Shown: positions 1 through 7,854 of the stretch, one piece after another
How positions within the stretch are numbered: the first letter of the stretch is position 1
Layout of the letters: the number at the start of each line of letters is the position of its first letter
Assembly (NCBI RefSeq): GCF_000297025.1
Contig: NZ_CAKD01000029.1
Location: 1 to 64,000, forward strand
Direction of reading: 5' to 3'
DNA length: 64,000 nt
Source of the DNA: Lactobacillus pasteurii DSM 23907 = CRBIP 24.76
Lineage (GTDB): Bacteria; Bacillota; Bacilli; Lactobacillales; Lactobacillaceae
Position numbers and translations under genes: made by a program
Notes under the pieces: generated by a model
What the model saw: the letters and a program-made list of their open reading frames with translations, nothing else
Told to the model about the DNA's origin: nothing
The model's database searches: none

Positions 1-267
1 AATCACGTGATTTTGAGTATTTCTGACCAAGGCCTGGGTATTCCGCGCAAAGATCTGGATAAGATTTTTGACCGTTTCTACCGGGTAGATAAGGCCCGTT
101 CAAGAGCTCAAGGTGGTACGGGGCTAGGACTAGCAATTGCGAAGGAAATTGTTGAAGCCCATCACGGAAAAATTTGGGCAGACAGTAGCGAAGGTCGAGG
201 ATCGACATTTTACATATCCTTACCATATGAACCAATGAGTGAGGAGGATGACTGGGATGAAGTTTAA
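1..267 (+). CDS. walK: Sensor histidine kinase WalK (VicK), C-terminal end
   Basis: The reading frame is open from base 1, so the gene begins outside the window. The visible 88 codons are the end of a HATPase domain: a G1-type box (DQGLGIP), then [15 protein letters not shown] and the G2 box [19 protein letters not shown], followed by the last strand [10 protein letters not shown]. WalK is the membrane sensor that controls cell-wall hydrolase genes through WalR. The assignment to WalK rather than another kinase rests on the walH, walI and walJ genes that follow directly. Its stop overlaps the start of walH by 11 bases, which indicates a single transcript. Confidence 0.93.
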   Translation, partial: NHVILSISDQGLGIPRKDLDKIFDRFYRVDKARSRAQGGTGLGLAIAKEIVEAHHGKIWADSSEGRGSTFYISLPYEPMSEEDDWDEV

Positions 268-1609
268 AATTAAGTTTAGTGAATTGTTGTTAGGCCTAGG
301 GACGCTTTTAGCGATTGTTACTTCAATCGTATTGTGGACTTTTATCATGACTAACGACCAACGCTTTAGCAGAATTAGACAAACCAGCGACACTGCCGGC
401 AAGCAGGTCACTCGTACCAAGAATACCAAGTATCTATCGGATATTTACATTCCGACTAGTATTTTTGGTTTTAAAAATAATAAGCCTTACCGCTTATATG
501 ATTCTAAAAATAATCTTTCTTTTGAATTTATGTCAGGAATTGAGGATGCCAAAGTTAGAAGTATTCGCAAGGTATCGCAAAGTCAGTCTAGCTATAGCAT
601 GTTGCTAGATAACCCAAACTTCATTCAATTGACTTATCCAGATGCGATTACTTTTCGCCTATTTGGCGATTTCAATCTAAAAGGCGACAATCGCAAGTTC
701 AATCGGATCTTTATTTCAGATTCAAACAACTGGCTTTATGCTGGGAATGATCAAACAGGCAAACTCTACCGAGTTGGACTAAAAAATGCCAACTTTGATC
801 ATTTGCGCAAATACGCCAAAAAAGCCAGCTACAAGGGTTCGGTTAACTTTGTCAGTCTCGGTCAGGGTTATTCGACCTTTTATGATAAGGCGGTAAAATT
901 CAACATCTATAGCTATCTGATCAACTATCAGACTGATTCATACTTTGTCTCTCGCCTCTTGGGCAATTCGGGTGTTTCTAGCCGCATTAACAAGAAGGGT
1001 CTAACAACTTACACCCTTAACTATTACACCCGGCTAACGGTGCCAAAGTCCGGCAAGAGCAATAATCATAATTACGTCTACACCCATTATGAAAAAAATG
1101 CCCTAGCTAATAAGACTCCAAATGAATCTACCAGGCTAATTGACAGTACTAGCTACGTTCATCAAGTGGGTCTTTCTGAGCAAGATATACGTTTTTTCGA
1201 TTCTGATGATGATAAAGTGGCTTATACCAATTATATCGAAGGCTTGCCGGTCTTTTTGAACAAGGGTGATTTGCAGGTGTCGACTGCTTTTGGCACAGAT
1301 TCAGTTATTGTTAAGTTCAATAGCTTGAACTTGCAAATACCGATTCCGTTTGATGGGCAAACGCAGACCTTGCGTCCAACTCAAGAAGTGCTTAACTCCT
1401 TGCTTCGCCGCGGCATGCGCCAAAATAGCATTCAGCGCATAGTGGTCGGCTATCAAGTAGAAAAGGACCTAAGTCATGATAATCTAATCAACCTGATTCC
1501 AACTTACTACATCAAGGCTTATGGCGAATGGAAGAGTGCTAGCGAATGGGAAAAGCAGAATACCGCTCTTTACAATCAAGTAGATTCAACAGGAAAAGGG
1601 GTTAACTAA
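257..1609 (+). CDS. walH: Two-component accessory protein WalH (YycH)
   Basis: A 450-residue protein with one membrane segment near the N terminus (about residues 8-30) and a large extracytoplasmic part. WalH works with WalI at the membrane to tune the WalK kinase. I chose ATG 257 because a GAGGAGG ribosome binding site at 241-247 sits 9 bases before it. The frame also has GTG 239 and ATG 248, but these lie in or beside that site. The start lies inside the end of walK and walI follows without a gap, so translation is probably coupled. Identity rests on position, topology and general family resemblance, since the family has weak sequence conservation. Confidence 0.9.
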   Translation: MKFKIKFSELLLGLGTLLAIVTSIVLWTFIMTNDQRFSRIRQTSDTAGKQVTRTKNTKYLSDIYIPTSIFGFKNNKPYRLYDSKNNLSFEFMSGIEDAKVRSIRKVSQSQSSYSMLLDNPNFIQLTYPDAITFRLFGDFNLKGDNRKFNRIFISDSNNWLYAGNDQTGKLYRVGLKNANFDHLRKYAKKASYKGSVNFVSLGQGYSTFYDKAVKFNIYSYLINYQTDSYFVSRLLGNSGVSSRINKKGLTTYTLNYYTRLTVPKSGKSNNHNYVYTHYEKNALANKTPNESTRLIDSTSYVHQVGLSEQDIRFFDSDDDKVAYTNYIEGLPVFLNKGDLQVSTAFGTDSVIVKFNSLNLQIPIPFDGQTQTLRPTQEVLNSLLRRGMRQNSIQRIVVGYQVEKDLSHDNLINLIPTYYIKAYGEWKSASEWEKQNTALYNQVDSTGKGVN

Positions 1610-2437
1610 ATGGACCACAGACGAATAGAATGGCTATTTTTGATCATCTTTTTGTTGATAGATATTTATCTAGGCATCGAAATCTTGCGCTCGCCAGTAA
1701 GCTTGAGCAGCATTGATACCACTAATGGCAGCTCTGCTAGCATCCGCCAAGAAATGCGAGCAGATGGGATTGACTTGCCAAGCAATCTTTCCGAAAAAAC
1801 GGCCACGAGCTATTATTTAGCAGCTAAAAACAGCGACTACTTGTCAGACAAGCTCTCAAGCCTAACGCAGGTTAATGCTAGCTACTCAAAATCGCAAAAT
1901 ATGATCACGGCAACGCCAAGATCGACTGTGGAAGTCAAAGGCAATAAAAAAGCAATTTTAGCCACATTGAAGCAATTTAAAGATGATGAGCGCAATGTGC
2001 CTTTTGGCAAAAATTATTCCTATGAAGAATCAATGTCTAGCGATGAGACCTATACTTTCGTGCAGGATTCTGAATATGGCAAGATCTATAACAATTCAGC
2101 CTTGCTCACGATCATTGTCAAAGACCACAAAATATCTAGCTACATGATCTCTTATCTTGGTACGGTTAAGCCAGTGCGGGAGCTGCAATCGACGATTTCG
2201 CCATGGCATGCCATCCGTTCCATGTATACCGACCGCGAATTAGCTAACAACTCGCGCATCATTAAGGTGAAATTAGCTTACTCCAAGTTGACGGTTGTTC
2301 ACGGCAGTACAATTTTGTTGCCAACTTGGCTAGTTTGGGTCGAAAATAAGAACAGCAAAAATATCAGCTTGAAGCGGGTCAATGCCTTTACTGGACAAGT
2401 ACTCGCGACAAATACTACCTATAGCATCAACAATTAA
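1610..2437 (+). CDS. walI: Two-component accessory protein WalI (YycI)
   Basis: A 275-residue membrane-anchored protein. One hydrophobic segment at residues 9-27 (WLFLIIFLLIDIYLGIEIL) is followed by an extracytoplasmic domain rich in Ser, Asn and Lys. It starts with ATG directly after the walH stop, with an AGGAAAAGGGG-type ribosome binding site inside the end of walH. WalI forms a membrane complex with WalH that modulates WalK. The closing segment resembles the YycI fold seen in other Firmicutes (TWLVWVENKNS then a short turn). The call is mainly from gene order. Confidence 0.9.
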   Translation: MDHRRIEWLFLIIFLLIDIYLGIEILRSPVSLSSIDTTNGSSASIRQEMRADGIDLPSNLSEKTATSYYLAAKNSDYLSDKLSSLTQVNASYSKSQNMITATPRSTVEVKGNKKAILATLKQFKDDERNVPFGKNYSYEESMSSDETYTFVQDSEYGKIYNNSALLTIIVKDHKISSYMISYLGTVKPVRELQSTISPWHAIRSMYTDRELANNSRIIKVKLAYSKLTVVHGSTILLPTWLVWVENKNSKNISLKRVNAFTGQVLATNTTYSINN

Positions 2438-2453
2438 TGGAAGGAATGATTTG

Positions 2454-3251
2454 GTGCAAGTATCAATTTTGGCTAGTGGATCAACTGGCAACACCAGCTT
2501 AATTATGACTAAAAAACACAAGATTCTAATGGATGCAGGTCTTTCTGGTAAAAAGACTAAGGAGCTCTTAGCTAAGGTTGGCGTTGATATTAGTCAAATC
2601 GATATGGTGTTTTTAAGTCACGATCATAGCGACCATAGTGGGGGGCTGGGTGTATTAATGAGGCGCTATCCCCAAATCAATGCCTTTGCTAATTCCGGCA
2701 CCTGGGATTATTTATTGGAAACTGGCAAAATCGGAAAGTTGCCTGCCCAGCAGATCAATGTGATTGAACCTGATCAAACCCAAATTTTCGATGATTTGGA
2801 AGTAACGGCCTTTGCCACTAGTCACGATGCTGCCCAGCCGCAGTATTACGTTTTTGGCAATGAGGGGAAGCGGATGGTCTTTTTGACTGATACAGGCTAT
2901 GTGTCAGAAAAAGTGGCGAAAACGATTGAAGATGCCGATGCTTATATGATGGAATTCAACTACGATACGATGATGCTTAGAGAAGGGCCTTATTCTTGGG
3001 CTCTTAAGCAGCGCATCCTGTCGGATTTAGGTCATCTGTCCAATGAGCAAGCAGGACAAGCACTCGTGGACATTGTGACTAAGCGGACCAAGCAGATTTT
3101 TCTCTCGCATTTAAGCCGGCATAACAATACCGAGTACTTGGCAAAGGATACGGCTTGGGAAATGTTAGAGCACGGGGATGCCGATGTCAGCTCAGATTTG
3201 AACATTACCATGACCGAGCCAGATGACCCAACAGATTTGACTGAGATCTAA
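2454..3251 (+). CDS. walJ: MBL-fold metallohydrolase WalJ (YycJ/VicX)
   Basis: A 265-residue metallo-beta-lactamase-fold hydrolase. The metal motif HDHSDHSGG is at about residues 58-66, with a preceding ASGSTGNTS strand-turn and later SHD and D-T-G metal-ligand regions. The family is related to single-strand DNA exonucleases and has been tied to cell division and wall homeostasis, but its substrate is not settled. The frame is open from 2382 inside walI. I chose GTG 2454 because a GGAAGGA site at 2439-2445 lies 8 bases upstream. TTG 2451 is a close alternative. It ends the wal operon. htrA follows after an 89-base gap with its own A/T-rich promoter-like region. Confidence 0.9.
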   Translation: MQVSILASGSTGNTSLIMTKKHKILMDAGLSGKKTKELLAKVGVDISQIDMVFLSHDHSDHSGGLGVLMRRYPQINAFANSGTWDYLLETGKIGKLPAQQINVIEPDQTQIFDDLEVTAFATSHDAAQPQYYVFGNEGKRMVFLTDTGYVSEKVAKTIEDADAYMMEFNYDTMMLREGPYSWALKQRILSDLGHLSNEQAGQALVDIVTKRTKQIFLSHLSRHNNTEYLAKDTAWEMLEHGDADVSSDLNITMTEPDDPTDLTEI

Positions 3252-3340
3252 AACTTAACAACTTTAGCGAAAAAAGATCATACATTATTCACATCTATTA
3301 GCTATATTAAGATTATCGAAGTGAAGAAGGAATGATAGAC

Positions 3341-4576
3341 ATGGAAAACAAAAATAACGAAAGAATACAAAACAATTCTAGAAAAAAGAACAACCCATTA
3401 GTTAAAACTGCTATTGTTGGCGTAGTTGCAGGACTTCTTGGAGGAGGAGTTTCTTATGCAGGCTTAGCTGCAGTCAATGGAGACTTCAATACTACTAATA
3501 CTGCTCAAACTACGGTCAGCTCTTCTAGCGCAAAACTATCTAAGACAAGCGCCAAGACTAGTTCTGCCATGACGACTGCTTATAACGATGTTAAGGGTGC
3601 GGTTGTGTCAGTTATCAACTTGAAATATGGCGGCGGTCAATCAAGCTCAAGCTTATCAAGTTTATTTGGCGAGCGCAGCTCAGAATCTGATTCATCAAGT
3701 AAGAAGCTTCAAACCTATGCCGAAGGTTCAGGCGTAATTTATATGAAATCTAACGGCAAGGGCTACATCGTAACTAACAACCACGTTATTTCTGGTGCTG
3801 ATGCCGTTCAAGTTATGTTGCAAAACGGCAAGACCATCGATGCTAAAGTTGTTGGTAAAGATAGCACTACCGACCTAGCAGTCTTGTCAATTGATGCTAA
3901 ATATGTAACGCAAGTTGCCCAATTTGGCAACTCTAAGAGCTTGCAAGCTGGCCAGACAGTCATTGCCGTAGGTTCACCTTTAGGTAGCGAATATGCTTCA
4001 ACAGTAACCCAAGGAATTATATCTGCTCCAGCTAGAATGATTACCACTTCATCTGGTATTCAGCAATCCGTTATCCAAACCGATGCAGCCATCAACCCAG
4101 GTAACTCCGGTGGTCCACTTGTTAACTCAGCTGGTCAAGTAATCGGAATCAACTCAATGAAGCTGGCTCAATCATCAGATGGTACTTCAGTTGAAGGCAT
4201 GGGCTTTGCCATTCCAGCCAATGAAGTAGTAAATATCGTTAACCAATTAGTCAAAAAAGGCAAGATCACCCGTCCACAATTAGGCGTTAAGGTAATTGCC
4301 CTAAGCAATATCCCTTCAGCTTACAGAAGCCAATTAGGCATTGAAAGCAGCTTGAAGAGCGGTATCTATGTTGATTCTGTAACTAGAAATAGCGCAGCAG
4401 CTAGAGCCGGCATGAAGGCTAAGGATGTTATTACCAAGGTTAACGGCAAGTCTGTCAGCGATGTCGCATCTTTGCACACGATTTTGTATGCACACAAGGT
4501 TGGCGACACAGTAACGGTTACTGTCAACAGAAATGACAAGAACGTAAACTTAAAGGTAACTTTGGAAGCAAATTAA
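3341..4576 (+). CDS. htrA: Membrane-anchored serine protease HtrA (DegP-like)
   Basis: A 411-residue envelope quality-control protease. A basic N terminus and one membrane anchor (about residues 22-42) are followed by a Ser/Thr-rich linker, a trypsin-like domain and one PDZ domain in the last 100 residues. The triad is visible as His in TNNHVISGAD, Asp in STTDLAVLSID and Ser in NPGNSGGPLVNSAG. ATG 3341 is preferred over ATG 3332 because the AAGAAGGA ribosome binding site ends at 3331, directly against 3332. The linker before the protease domain has a poly-Ser tract (SSSSLSSLFGERSSESDSSS). A strong terminator follows. Confidence 0.95.
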   Translation: MENKNNERIQNNSRKKNNPLVKTAIVGVVAGLLGGGVSYAGLAAVNGDFNTTNTAQTTVSSSSAKLSKTSAKTSSAMTTAYNDVKGAVVSVINLKYGGGQSSSSLSSLFGERSSESDSSSKKLQTYAEGSGVIYMKSNGKGYIVTNNHVISGADAVQVMLQNGKTIDAKVVGKDSTTDLAVLSIDAKYVTQVAQFGNSKSLQAGQTVIAVGSPLGSEYASTVTQGIISAPARMITTSSGIQQSVIQTDAAINPGNSGGPLVNSAGQVIGINSMKLAQSSDGTSVEGMGFAIPANEVVNIVNQLVKKGKITRPQLGVKVIALSNIPSAYRSQLGIESSLKSGIYVDSVTRNSAAARAGMKAKDVITKVNGKSVSDVASLHTILYAHKVGDTVTVTVNRNDKNVNLKVTLEAN

Positions 4577-4592
4577 TTAAAATTGAATAGGC

Positions 4593-4638
4593 AAAAAAGG
4601 CGATCTGAAGCTGTTTTAGCAGAAAGATCGCCTTTTTG
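4593..4638 (+). terminator. Rho-independent terminator after htrA
   Basis: A long inverted repeat (AAAAAGGCGATCT pairing with AGATCGCCTTTTT) closes a 17-base loop and ends in a T run, right after the htrA stop. Confidence 0.9.
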
Positions 4639-4720
4639 TTAACTATTAGCGTGTGTAACAGAATAAAGTTCGGAACTACAAATTGTCAAGTTTTGCTAAA
4701 TCACAGAAGATGTTGAAAAC

Positions 4721-5010
4721 TGTGGAAAAAACTGTGGATTGTGCATAACTCTAATAAAAACATGGGATAGAGGGTGTGTATAACTTGTGGATGGAGTTTG
4801 ACTTGCGAAATTATTTTTTTGCATTAAGATAGAGAAAGGCTTGATTTAATCGGTATTTATCAGTAAAATTTGTGAAAAATAGTTATCCCAAGCCAAAATG
4901 TGGGTAAAAATTTGAAAAAAATTTTTGCAAAGGGCGAGACCACTAAGTATAGATAAATTAAAAAAAATAGACACAAAATATAGATTTATCTTTTTCACAA
5001 CTGTGGATAA
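4721..5010. other. DnaA-box cluster between htrA and rlmH
   Basis: This 290-base AT-rich stretch holds ten 9-mers resembling the DnaA box TGTGNATAA/TTATNCACA. Three are exact: TGTGCATAA (4740-4748), TGTGTATAA (4775-4783) and TGTGGATAA (5002-5010). Four have one mismatch: 4721-4729, 4871-4879, 4899-4907 and 4991-4999. Three have two mismatches: 4733-4741, 4786-4794 and 4883-4891. No gene fits this region. An open frame runs through it into rlmH, but it has no ribosome binding site or family resemblance. The wal-htrA-rlmH block usually sits near oriC. I recall that a DnaA-binding cluster was reported upstream of rlmH (yydA) in Bacillus subtilis, which would make this a conserved regulatory site rather than oriC itself. 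No dnaA or dnaN is in the window. Confidence 0.7.
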
Positions 5011-5047
5011 CTCAAGTGGAAATAATGTAAATTCTGGGGGAAAAGTA

Positions 5048-5527
5048 GTGAATATCAAGATTGTCTGTGTTGGAAAGTTGAAAGAAAAGTACTTCAAGGA
5101 TGCGATTGCGGAATATCAAAAAAGGATGAGTCGCTTTGCCAAAGTGGAAATTGTCCAAGTTCCAGATGAAAAGGCACCTGAAAAACTCAGTCCAGCAGAA
5201 ATGGAACAGGTCAAAGAAGTCGAAGGCGAGCGCATTTTAGCTAAGATCAAGGACAAGGAATATGTTTATGTCTTGGCAATCAAGGGCAAGCAAAGAGCAA
5301 GCGAAGAATTTGCTAAAGAGATCAAGGATTTGACTACCTACGGTCATTCTGACCTTACGTTCGTTATTGGAGGCAGCCTTGGCACTAGTCCAGCTGTTAA
5401 CAAGCGGGCAGATGATTTGTTTAGTTTTGGCAAGTTGACCATGCCTCACCAATTGATGCGCGTGGTGCTAATGGAGCAGATCTACCGGGCCTTTATGATC
5501 AATACCGGTAGTCCATATCATAAATAA
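5048..5527 (+). CDS. rlmH: 23S rRNA (pseudouridine1915-N3)-methyltransferase RlmH
   Basis: The product is 159 residues, exactly the usual length of RlmH, a SPOUT-family enzyme that uses SAM to methylate pseudouridine 1915 of 23S rRNA. It begins [14 protein letters not shown], has the SAM-loop region [13 protein letters not shown] (usually GGxxG) and ends with the typical [18 protein letters not shown] and GSPYHK tail. The GTG start at 5048 has GGGGGA at 5036-5041 upstream. The open frame extends back to 4925, but that extension crosses the DnaA-box cluster and is not part of the family. A symmetric terminator follows. Confidence 0.96.
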   Translation: MNIKIVCVGKLKEKYFKDAIAEYQKRMSRFAKVEIVQVPDEKAPEKLSPAEMEQVKEVEGERILAKIKDKEYVYVLAIKGKQRASEEFAKEIKDLTTYGHSDLTFVIGGSLGTSPAVNKRADDLFSFGKLTMPHQLMRVVLMEQIYRAFMINTGSPYHK

Positions 5528-5528
5528 A

Positions 5529-5560
5529 AAAGAAGGCCACGTGGCCTTCTTTTTTTACAA
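5529..5560. terminator. Bidirectional terminator between rlmH and the ECF module
   Basis: A near-perfect palindrome (AGAAGGCCAC next to GTGGCCTTCT) is flanked by A and T runs, so it can end transcription from both rlmH (+) and the convergent ECF operon (-). Confidence 0.9.
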
Positions 5561-6205
5561 GATGAAGATTCCAAGATTGAACAAGGCTAAAAGCAAAGCA
5601 AAAATCAGCCAGTCTTTTTTAGTCATGGGGACTACTTCGATGACTGAGCGCTTTTGCCCTTCGGTGTAGCCGTGAGATTCCATACCTTGGGCAAGGTTGT
5701 CGGCAGAATTTAACGCAACTAAGATCGCTTTAAAGTAAAGCATTGGCGACCAAAAAGACAAATACATGCCGCGCATCATGCCTGCTACGCGAATCTGTTT
5801 CACGGCGCTAGCCATTTGCGGAATGATGTTTAAGGCAGCTAAAACCCCATAAGTAAACTTGCTTGGCAGGTGGAAGTTTTGCTCAAGCGAGCGGGCAAAC
5901 TGGCTGCTGGTCGTATCATGAGCTAGGCAGGCAATGGTCAAAGTATAGACATAAACACGCGTAGCCAAACTCCAGGCATTATAAGGATCAGACTTGCCAT
6001 TAAACCAAAATAGCGTCGCAAAAATCGTAAAGGCTGGAATAAATGGAATGGCAATTAGGGCGAATAATTTTTTAGATGAAATTCGCCGAATTACTAGGTA
6101 GACAAGCGCAAAGGCAATTACAATTAGGTTGATATAGAGATTGTTCTTGATGGATAATTCCAGCGAAATAATGAAAATCAATAAAAATTCTAGACTAGGA
6201 TTCAT
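5555..6205 (-). CDS. ECF transporter transmembrane (T) component, YkoC-like
   Basis: A 216-residue protein with five or six hydrophobic segments and the family signature region near residues 140-150 (AGMMRGMYLSFWSP, equivalent to the A-R-G coupling helix that contacts the ATPases). T components couple ATP hydrolysis by the paired ATPases to movement of a vitamin-binding S component. It starts four bases after the stop of the fused ATPase gene and shares its TPP riboswitch, so thiamine or its pyrimidine precursor HMP is the probable substrate. No S component (YkoE, ThiT or HmpT type) is next to it, so the partner must be encoded elsewhere. Confidence 0.85.
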   Translation of the reverse strand: MNPSLEFLLIFIISLELSIKNNLYINLIVIAFALVYLVIRRISSKKLFALIAIPFIPAFTIFATLFWFNGKSDPYNAWSLATRVYVYTLTIACLAHDTTSSQFARSLEQNFHLPSKFTYGVLAALNIIPQMASAVKQIRVAGMMRGMYLSFWSPMLYFKAILVALNSADNLAQGMESHGYTEGQKRSVIEVVPMTKKDWLIFALLLALFNLGIFIL

Positions 6206-6209
6206 CTTC

Positions 6210-7571
6210 TTACCTTTCTAGATAACTCAAACGTTGTTGATCAAATAAAAGATGATAGTCGCACCAAGTAGCCAGCTCGCCTAATTGGTGACTGATAACT
6301 AGGATCGTTTGTTGGTACTTTTCTTGGCAAGCTTTCATCAGGCTAACTACCTGCTTGACTGACTCATGGTCTAAGCCGCTTAATGGCTCATCGATCAAGA
6401 GGACTTTTTGACTAGATAATAGCATCAATAAGATCTGCAACTTCTTCTTTTGCCCGCCAGACAAGGAGTATACGACTTGGTCTTTGTGGTTGAATAGGTC
6501 AAGCTTAACTAATAGTTGATCAACCTCATCCATTGTGACGTTGGGGTTGTTCTTGAGACTCAATTCCAATTCGTCTTTAACTGTTACCGTTAAAAATTGG
6601 TCAGTGGCTGCTTGAAAAATTTGTCCCACATCTTTGAGATAAGTTCGACTCTTAGCCTTGCGAACTTCTTGTCCCTCATAGCTAATCGAGCCTTCGTAAG
6701 GAATCAATTGGGTTAAAGCTTTGAAAAAAGAAGACTTGCCAATCCCGTTTGCGCCAGTGATTAAGGTTACTTTTCCTTTGACGATTTTCAGCTGATCTTG
6801 CTTTAATAAAAGCCGTCTTTGAGAAATCTGAACTTGATCCAAAACAAAGGCTGCAGCTTGGTCTTCAGGCAAGGCAAAATGATAGTCGTAATCAACGGCT
6901 TTAAATAGCTGCTCCATTTCAGCCAAAGAAAGCTGCTTCACATTTCCAGCTTCAAAGGCATAAACGTGGTCGCAGACTGAATCGTAATTATCAAAAACAT
7001 GATCGCTAATGATAATGGTCTTGCCTTGATCACGCAAGTGGGCCAGCTTTTGAATTAAGAAGCTGCGCGCATGTGGATCGCAGCTAGCAAAAGGCTCATC
7101 CAGAATCAAAATATCGATGTCCATGGCAACTAACACAGCCAAAGCGACTCTTTGCTTTTCCCCGCCTGACATGGTGGAAATGTTTTGATCTAGCAAATTG
7201 TCGATTTGGGTAAAGTCCGTTGCCAGCTTTAAGCGTTCTTGATAGTTAGCTGCATCTAAGCCCAAATTTTCCAAGGCAAAAACAATTTCTTCTCTTGGCG
7301 TGGCCATGGTAAATTGCTGGCCGGAATTTTGAAACATCATAGCCGTCTTTAAGCCAGCTAAGTCGATTGATCCAGCCAGCAATTTGCCGGCGTATTTAGG
7401 ATAAAGTCCAGCTAGAATCTTCATTAAGGTTGATTTGCCGCAGCCAGTTGGCCCAATTAAGAGCGAAAACTTGCCAGTATCCAGCTCTAAATTTAGTTTG
7501 TTGATGATTGGCTGTTCGTCCTGATAGGCAAAAGTTAATTCTTTGACTTTGATTGATTGATTTTTGACCAT
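6210..7571 (-). CDS. ECF transporter fused dual ATPase, YkoD-like
   Basis: A 453-residue protein holding two complete ABC ATPase domains. The first has Walker A GPTGCGKST, signature MSGGEKQRVAL and Walker B LILDEPFASCD. The second has GANGIGKSS, LSGGQKKKLQ and LLIDEPLSGLD. This fused layout matches YkoD of the thiamine/HMP transporter YkoEDC. I placed the start at ATG 7571 (MVKNQSIKV). The open frame extends to 7610 but would run into the riboswitch leader. The start codon lies directly after the U run of the leader hairpin, and the hairpin stem carries the ribosome binding site AGAGGG. Confidence 0.9.
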   Translation of the reverse strand: MVKNQSIKVKELTFAYQDEQPIINKLNLELDTGKFSLLIGPTGCGKSTLMKILAGLYPKYAGKLLAGSIDLAGLKTAMMFQNSGQQFTMATPREEIVFALENLGLDAANYQERLKLATDFTQIDNLLDQNISTMSGGEKQRVALAVLVAMDIDILILDEPFASCDPHARSFLIQKLAHLRDQGKTIIISDHVFDNYDSVCDHVYAFEAGNVKQLSLAEMEQLFKAVDYDYHFALPEDQAAAFVLDQVQISQRRLLLKQDQLKIVKGKVTLITGANGIGKSSFFKALTQLIPYEGSISYEGQEVRKAKSRTYLKDVGQIFQAATDQFLTVTVKDELELSLKNNPNVTMDEVDQLLVKLDLFNHKDQVVYSLSGGQKKKLQILLMLLSSQKVLLIDEPLSGLDHESVKQVVSLMKACQEKYQQTILVISHQLGELATWCDYHLLFDQQRLSYLER

Positions 7572-7578
7572 AAAAAAA

Positions 7579-7593
7579 CACCCTCTAGGGGTG
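7579..7593 (-). promoter_or_regulatory. Expression-platform hairpin overlapping the ECF ribosome binding site
   Basis: Read on the minus strand, CACCC (7593-7589) pairs with GGGTG (7583-7579) and is followed by seven U residues (7578-7572) and then ATG at 7571. The 3' arm is part of the only plausible ribosome binding site, AGAGGG. The hairpin can therefore act as a terminator, or hide the ribosome binding site, or both, when TPP is bound to the upstream aptamer. Confidence 0.6.
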
Positions 7594-7610
7594 GCCGTGC
7601 TTGAAATCAT

Positions 7611-7674
7611 CTTCCCTACGCTGGCATTATCCAGACAGGTTCAATGGGTATGTTCTCAGCCTAGTGGCACCCCG
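7611..7674 (-). ncRNA. TPP riboswitch (THI element)
   Basis: On the minus strand the segment contains the defining THI-box blocks in order: GGGGTGCC, GGCTGAGA, ACCC, GAACCTG and TAATGCCAGCGTAGGGAA. This is a compact thiamine pyrophosphate aptamer. It lies 40 bases upstream of the fused ECF ATPase gene and should shut the operon off when TPP is plentiful. Confidence 0.95.
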
Positions 7675-7854
7675 TTAATTAAGTTCATTTTACAAAATCT
7701 TAGCAGGGATGTCCATTAACTTGGATTTGTTAAAGCCTGCTTGCCCTATGATTATTGCTTTGATATTAAAAAGTATTTATTTGCTTTTAATAATTATAAA
7801 ATAGATGTATAATTATCTTAAGCGTTTTTACTGTCCAGGTAAGAGGAGGGAAAT

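Noticed and set aside
4925-5047. N-terminal extension of rlmH in the open frame
   Set aside because: RlmH is 159 residues in this family and GTG 5048 gives exactly that; the extension crosses the DnaA-box cluster.
4640-5047. Replication origin (oriC)
   Set aside because: DnaA boxes are dense, but dnaA, dnaN and a clear unwinding element are absent, so I describe a DnaA-box cluster only.
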